From Anabaena sp. WA102 (GTDB lineage: Bacteria > Cyanobacteriota > Cyanobacteriia > Cyanobacteriales > Nostocaceae): a stretch of DNA of 64,000 nt. Made by a program: the position numbers and the translations under genes. Each line of letters starts with the position of its first letter. Within the stretch, counting starts at the first letter, position 1. The notes under the pieces are model-generated. The model had not been told where the DNA came from. It worked only from the letters and a program-made list of their open reading frames with translations, and did not search any database. Where the stretch lies: assembly GCF_001277295.1 (NCBI RefSeq), contig NZ_CP011456.1, positions 1,984,001 through 2,048,000 on the forward strand. Direction: 5' to 3'. Below, in pieces: positions 61,579 to 64,000 of this stretch.

Positions 61579-61713
61579 ATGCAAAGAACACTGGGCGGCA
61601 CTTGCCGTAAGAGAAAAAGAACATCTGGATTCCGCGCCAGAATGCGAACACCAGACGGCAGAAACGTGATTAGTGCCAGAAGAAGAAAAGGACGGCATCG
61701 TCTGAGCGTTTAG
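61579..61713 (+). CDS. rpmH: 50S ribosomal protein L34
   Basis: A 44-residue, highly basic ribosomal protein, MQRTLGGTCRKRKRTSGFRA, RMRTPDGRNVISARRRKGRH, RLSV, the standard L34 pattern. The ATG follows aagaggaga at a good distance. It leads the conserved rpmH-rnpA-yidC group, which in many bacteria is near dnaA and the replication origin. Confidence 0.97.
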   Translation: MQRTLGGTCRKRKRTSGFRARMRTPDGRNVISARRRKGRHRLSV

Positions 61714-61743
61714 GGTAATAAAATTCAGTAATTAAGAACTGTT

Positions 61744-62133
61744 GTGGCTTTGCCCAAAGCATATCGGCTCAAATCCCGTCAGGATTTTCAGGCAGTTTTC
61801 CGAGAAGGAATTCGGCGACATAGTTCTCATTTCACACTGAGAGCTTTAAAACCTACTCTTGCGACAGAACCTTCTTTGGATACTGCCCCCCCTAGCACAA
61901 AAATTGGTATTGCCATTAGTACAAAAGTCAGTAAACGCGCCGTTGTTCGCAACAAAATCAAAAGGCAAATAACAGCAGCATTACACCAATTATTGCCTAA
62001 ATTACTCCCAGGATGGCGGCTAGTATTAATTGTGAAACCAACAACAACAGAATCTGAGTGCGAAACCCAGAAATTTCTGCAAGAATTAGAGCAGTTGTTG
62101 GCACAAACTGAGGTATTAAATGGGTATTCGTGA
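61744..62133 (+). CDS. rnpA: Ribonuclease P protein component
   Basis: A 129-residue basic protein that binds RNase P RNA for tRNA 5' processing. It starts with GTG at 61744. KAYRLKSRQDFQAVFREGIR then the signature STKVSKRAVVRNKIKRQITA and LPGWRLVLIVKP are present. It starts 30 bases after rpmH and overlaps the next gene by 14 bases. Confidence 0.95.
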   Translation: MALPKAYRLKSRQDFQAVFREGIRRHSSHFTLRALKPTLATEPSLDTAPPSTKIGIAISTKVSKRAVVRNKIKRQITAALHQLLPKLLPGWRLVLIVKPTTTESECETQKFLQELEQLLAQTEVLNGYS

Positions 62134-62506
62134 AGAAGTTTATTATGAGGGTGGTCCCCACATTGGGGATTTGATTTTCAACCTGCTAATTGGGCTAACA
62201 GTAGTGGGTATACCCTTAGCTGTGGGAGCAATAGTCAGAGCAGTGTGGCTACGCTTCCGCATCACAGATCGAAGGATATGTGTAACTGGTGGTTGGATGG
62301 GACGCGATCGCTATGATGTAATTTATTCAGAAGTGGTGAAAGTCGTCAAAGTTCCCCGTGCCATCGGTCTATGGGGAGATATGGCAGTCACCCTCAAAAA
62401 TGGTACTCTCATCGAAATGCGGGCTGTTCCCAATTTTCGGGGAGTCTATGACTACATTAATGAAAAAATTGCTGCTAAAAATCCCCAATATAGCAATCCT
62501 AAATGA
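62120..62506 (+). CDS. PH domain-containing membrane protein
   Basis: A 128-residue protein. A hydrophobic hairpin near the N-terminus (LIFNLLIGLTVVGIPLAVGA, about 18-37) anchors it in the membrane; then FRITDRRICVTGGWMGRDRY, DVIYSEVVKVVKVPRAIGLW, GDMAVTLKNG is a bacterial PH (bPH2/DUF304) domain. It overlaps rnpA by 14 bases and is followed by yidC, the usual cyanobacterial order between rnpA and yidC. Function is unknown, possibly linked to membrane protein insertion. Confidence 0.85.
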   Translation: MGIREEVYYEGGPHIGDLIFNLLIGLTVVGIPLAVGAIVRAVWLRFRITDRRICVTGGWMGRDRYDVIYSEVVKVVKVPRAIGLWGDMAVTLKNGTLIEMRAVPNFRGVYDYINEKIAAKNPQYSNPK

Positions 62507-62944
62507 GTCACTTGATTTTGGATTTACGTTAGCGAAGCGTACGCAGCGCAGCGAGTATTTTAGATTTTGGATTGAGTTCACCCTAAAGTGTATAGCTGGA
62601 AAATTTTGGATTTGGGATTTACGTTAGCGAAGCGTACGCAGCGCAGCGAGTATTTTTCCATCCTTCAGGACGGGGCTTGTACCAAATTTTTTGAATCTAA
62701 AATCTAAAATCTAAAATTCCCGGTCATTTTTCCAGAGCGTTAACATTCACATTTTTAGATCATGTGCGGCTATCCTTAACTTCCATAGCTTGTGGATAGT
62801 CGCAGCAATGCTTAACAAAAACCTCTACAATATAGAGCAAAAGCTTGGAAGAGAACCGCCTCTAGTCAGAGGATAGGATCAACTGAGTATCCCACTCCCA
62901 ACCGGGGTGGGAGTGTCAAAGTACCGCAGGTTGAATTCAGAATA
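62507..62944. repeat. Non-coding region with a duplicated repeat and heptamers
   Basis: A 41-base unit starting gatttacgttagcgaagcgt and ending gcagcgagtatttt occurs twice (62521 and 62616). A tctaaaa heptamer array lies at 62694-62718. Nearer yidC are an aagcgtaacg-free AT-rich stretch and a tail with the hairpin at 62894. No gene is seen. Confidence 0.7.
62894..62914 (+). other. Hairpin in the yidC leader
   Basis: Arms actccca and tgggagt around a 7-base loop, 30 bases before the yidC ATG. A second short stem cctct/agagg stands just upstream (62860-62873). These may be a leader structure for yidC; no T tract follows, so termination is unlikely. Confidence 0.4.
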
Positions 62945-64000
62945 ATGGATTTTGGTATCGGGTTTCTCTCGAACAACGTGATGTTGCCAATCATAGACCT
63001 TTTCTATGGTTTTGTCCCTAGCTATGGGTTGGCGATAGTAGCCTTAACATTGATTATCCGCTTTGCACTCTATCCCCTGAGTGCTGGCTCTATCCGCAGT
63101 ATGCGGCGGATGCGAGTTGTGCAACCTGTGATGCAAAAGCGTATGGCAGAAATTAAAGAACGCTATAAAGATGATCAGCAAAAGCAACAAGAGGAAATGC
63201 TCAAGGTCCAAAGTGAATTTGGTAATCCCTTAGCAGGATGTCTACCTTTACTGTTGCAAATGCCAGTATTACTAGCACTGTTTGCAACTTTGCGGGGTTC
63301 GCCTTTTTCTGGTGTTAACTATTCCGTTAACCTGCAAATATTCCCCCAAGAAGAGATTGAGCGCATTCAACCCCAAGCATTTGCCACTCCTCCACAAAAT
63401 ATCTACATTGCTGACGGTGATCACACTCCCATTTCTGCGATCTTACCGGGAGGCGATAAGTTAACAGTGGGAGAAAAAACTAAGATTCAATATCAAACCG
63501 TAGAAGGCAAACCATTTGATTTGCTTCTCAAGGAACACCCAGAAGCTCAGTTAACACCCACCTGGAAAGTCACCAAAGGCGCAGAGAGGGTGAAAATTGA
63601 TGCCGAAGGCAATGTAGAGGCTCTAGAACCCGGAGACGTGACCATTCAAGGCACAATTCCCGGACTAGCAGCAGAAAAAGGATTTCTCTTTATTGATGCT
63701 TTGGGTCGAGTAGGTGCTATTGATCCCGATAACACAGTCCATTGGGATATTGTGGCGATGATTGTCTTCTTTGGTATCAGCCTTTATGTCAGCCAAATGC
63801 TGTCTGGGCAAAATTCCAGCGGTGGCAACCCTCAGCAAGATACAGTCAATAAAATTACCCCTGTCATCTTTTCTGGGATGTTCCTATTCTTTCCTCTGCC
63901 GGCTGGGGTACTTATGTATATGGTAATTGGTAACGTTTTCCAAACTATCCAAACATATATCCTCTCCCGTGAACCTCTACCAGAAGAAATTCAGAAAATC
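62945..64000 (+). CDS. yidC: Membrane protein insertase YidC/Oxa1/Alb3 (3' truncated by window)
   Basis: The first 352 codons of YidC. It begins MDFGIGFLSNNVMLPIIDLF, with the first membrane helix YGLAIVALTLIIRFALYPLS carrying the conserved Arg of the hydrophilic groove. The cytoplasmic coiled coil has MAEIKERYKDDQQKQQEEML, then NPLAGCLPLLLQMPVLLALF. A periplasmic/lumenal insert (about residues 140-260) precedes the later helices (DIVAMIVFFGISLYVSQML, ITPVIFSGMFLFFPLPAGVL). The insert is usual in cyanobacteria. The frame is open to the window end. Confidence 0.95.
   Translation, partial: MDFGIGFLSNNVMLPIIDLFYGFVPSYGLAIVALTLIIRFALYPLSAGSIRSMRRMRVVQPVMQKRMAEIKERYKDDQQKQQEEMLKVQSEFGNPLAGCLPLLLQMPVLLALFATLRGSPFSGVNYSVNLQIFPQEEIERIQPQAFATPPQNIYIADGDHTPISAILPGGDKLTVGEKTKIQYQTVEGKPFDLLLKEHPEAQLTPTWKVTKGAERVKIDAEGNVEALEPGDVTIQGTIPGLAAEKGFLFIDALGRVGAIDPDNTVHWDIVAMIVFFGISLYVSQMLSGQNSSGGNPQQDTVNKITPVIFSGMFLFFPLPAGVLMYMVIGNVFQTIQTYILSREPLPEEIQKI

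Overview
The window looks like chromosomal DNA of a filamentous, heterocyst-type cyanobacterium (Nostocales, Anabaena/Dolichospermum-like). The reasons are a light-dependent protochlorophyllide reductase, many HIP1-type GCGATCGC octamers, heptameric tandem repeats between genes, xisH/xisI genes and AT-rich coding sequence. No rRNA or tRNA gene was recognised.

Region 1 (1-8400) holds housekeeping genes: the end of a cytochrome c oxidase operon (ctaD 3' end, ctaE), aroE, an alpha/beta hydrolase, a PNPOx-like flavoprotein, ilvA, cysA and por.

Region 2 (8900-40000) is a large surface-polysaccharide locus, nearly all on the minus strand. It has at least seven glycosyltransferases (one a GT11 alpha-1,2-fucosyltransferase), an O-acyltransferase, a polymerase/ligase-like membrane protein, two FkbM methyltransferases, an MsbA/PglK-type ABC exporter and nucleotide-sugar genes, followed on the plus strand by a Wzc-like chain-length/BY-kinase protein and a WecG/TagA GT26 transferase. 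The locus is decaying. One sugar aminotransferase carries an in-frame TGA. A second is cut in two by an IS with a 9-bp target duplication. A third IS-like element abuts the end of a membrane protein gene. Gene-end fragments flank the acyltransferase.

Region 3 (40000-57200) is an accessory island of small toxin-antitoxin (TA) cassettes: MazEF-like, HicBA, two modules sharing an antitoxin N-terminus with PIN toxins, Phd/RelE, VapBC broken by an IS, a MazF module with a chimeric antitoxin, and XisHI. They are separated by arrays of about 50-bp repeats. The island also contains TA relics, two MITE-like elements with TA target sites, a truncated IscB nuclease gene with a hairpin-rich stretch upstream, a MITE-split DUF3800 gene, and a group II intron in a DUF4145-HEAT gene.

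Region 4 (57300-64000) returns to core genes: the three-gene transhydrogenase operon pntA1-pntA2-pntB, a DUF2808 exported protein, and rpmH-rnpA-(PH-domain protein)-yidC, the last running off the window.

The most interesting items are the cassette-like TA island with its repeat arrays, the chimeric MazE-type antitoxin at 49997, a 22-bp repeat inserted inside a HIP1 site within a coding sequence at 28774, and the structured stretch at 40195-40485. Family assignments rest on motif recognition by eye; no database search was run.
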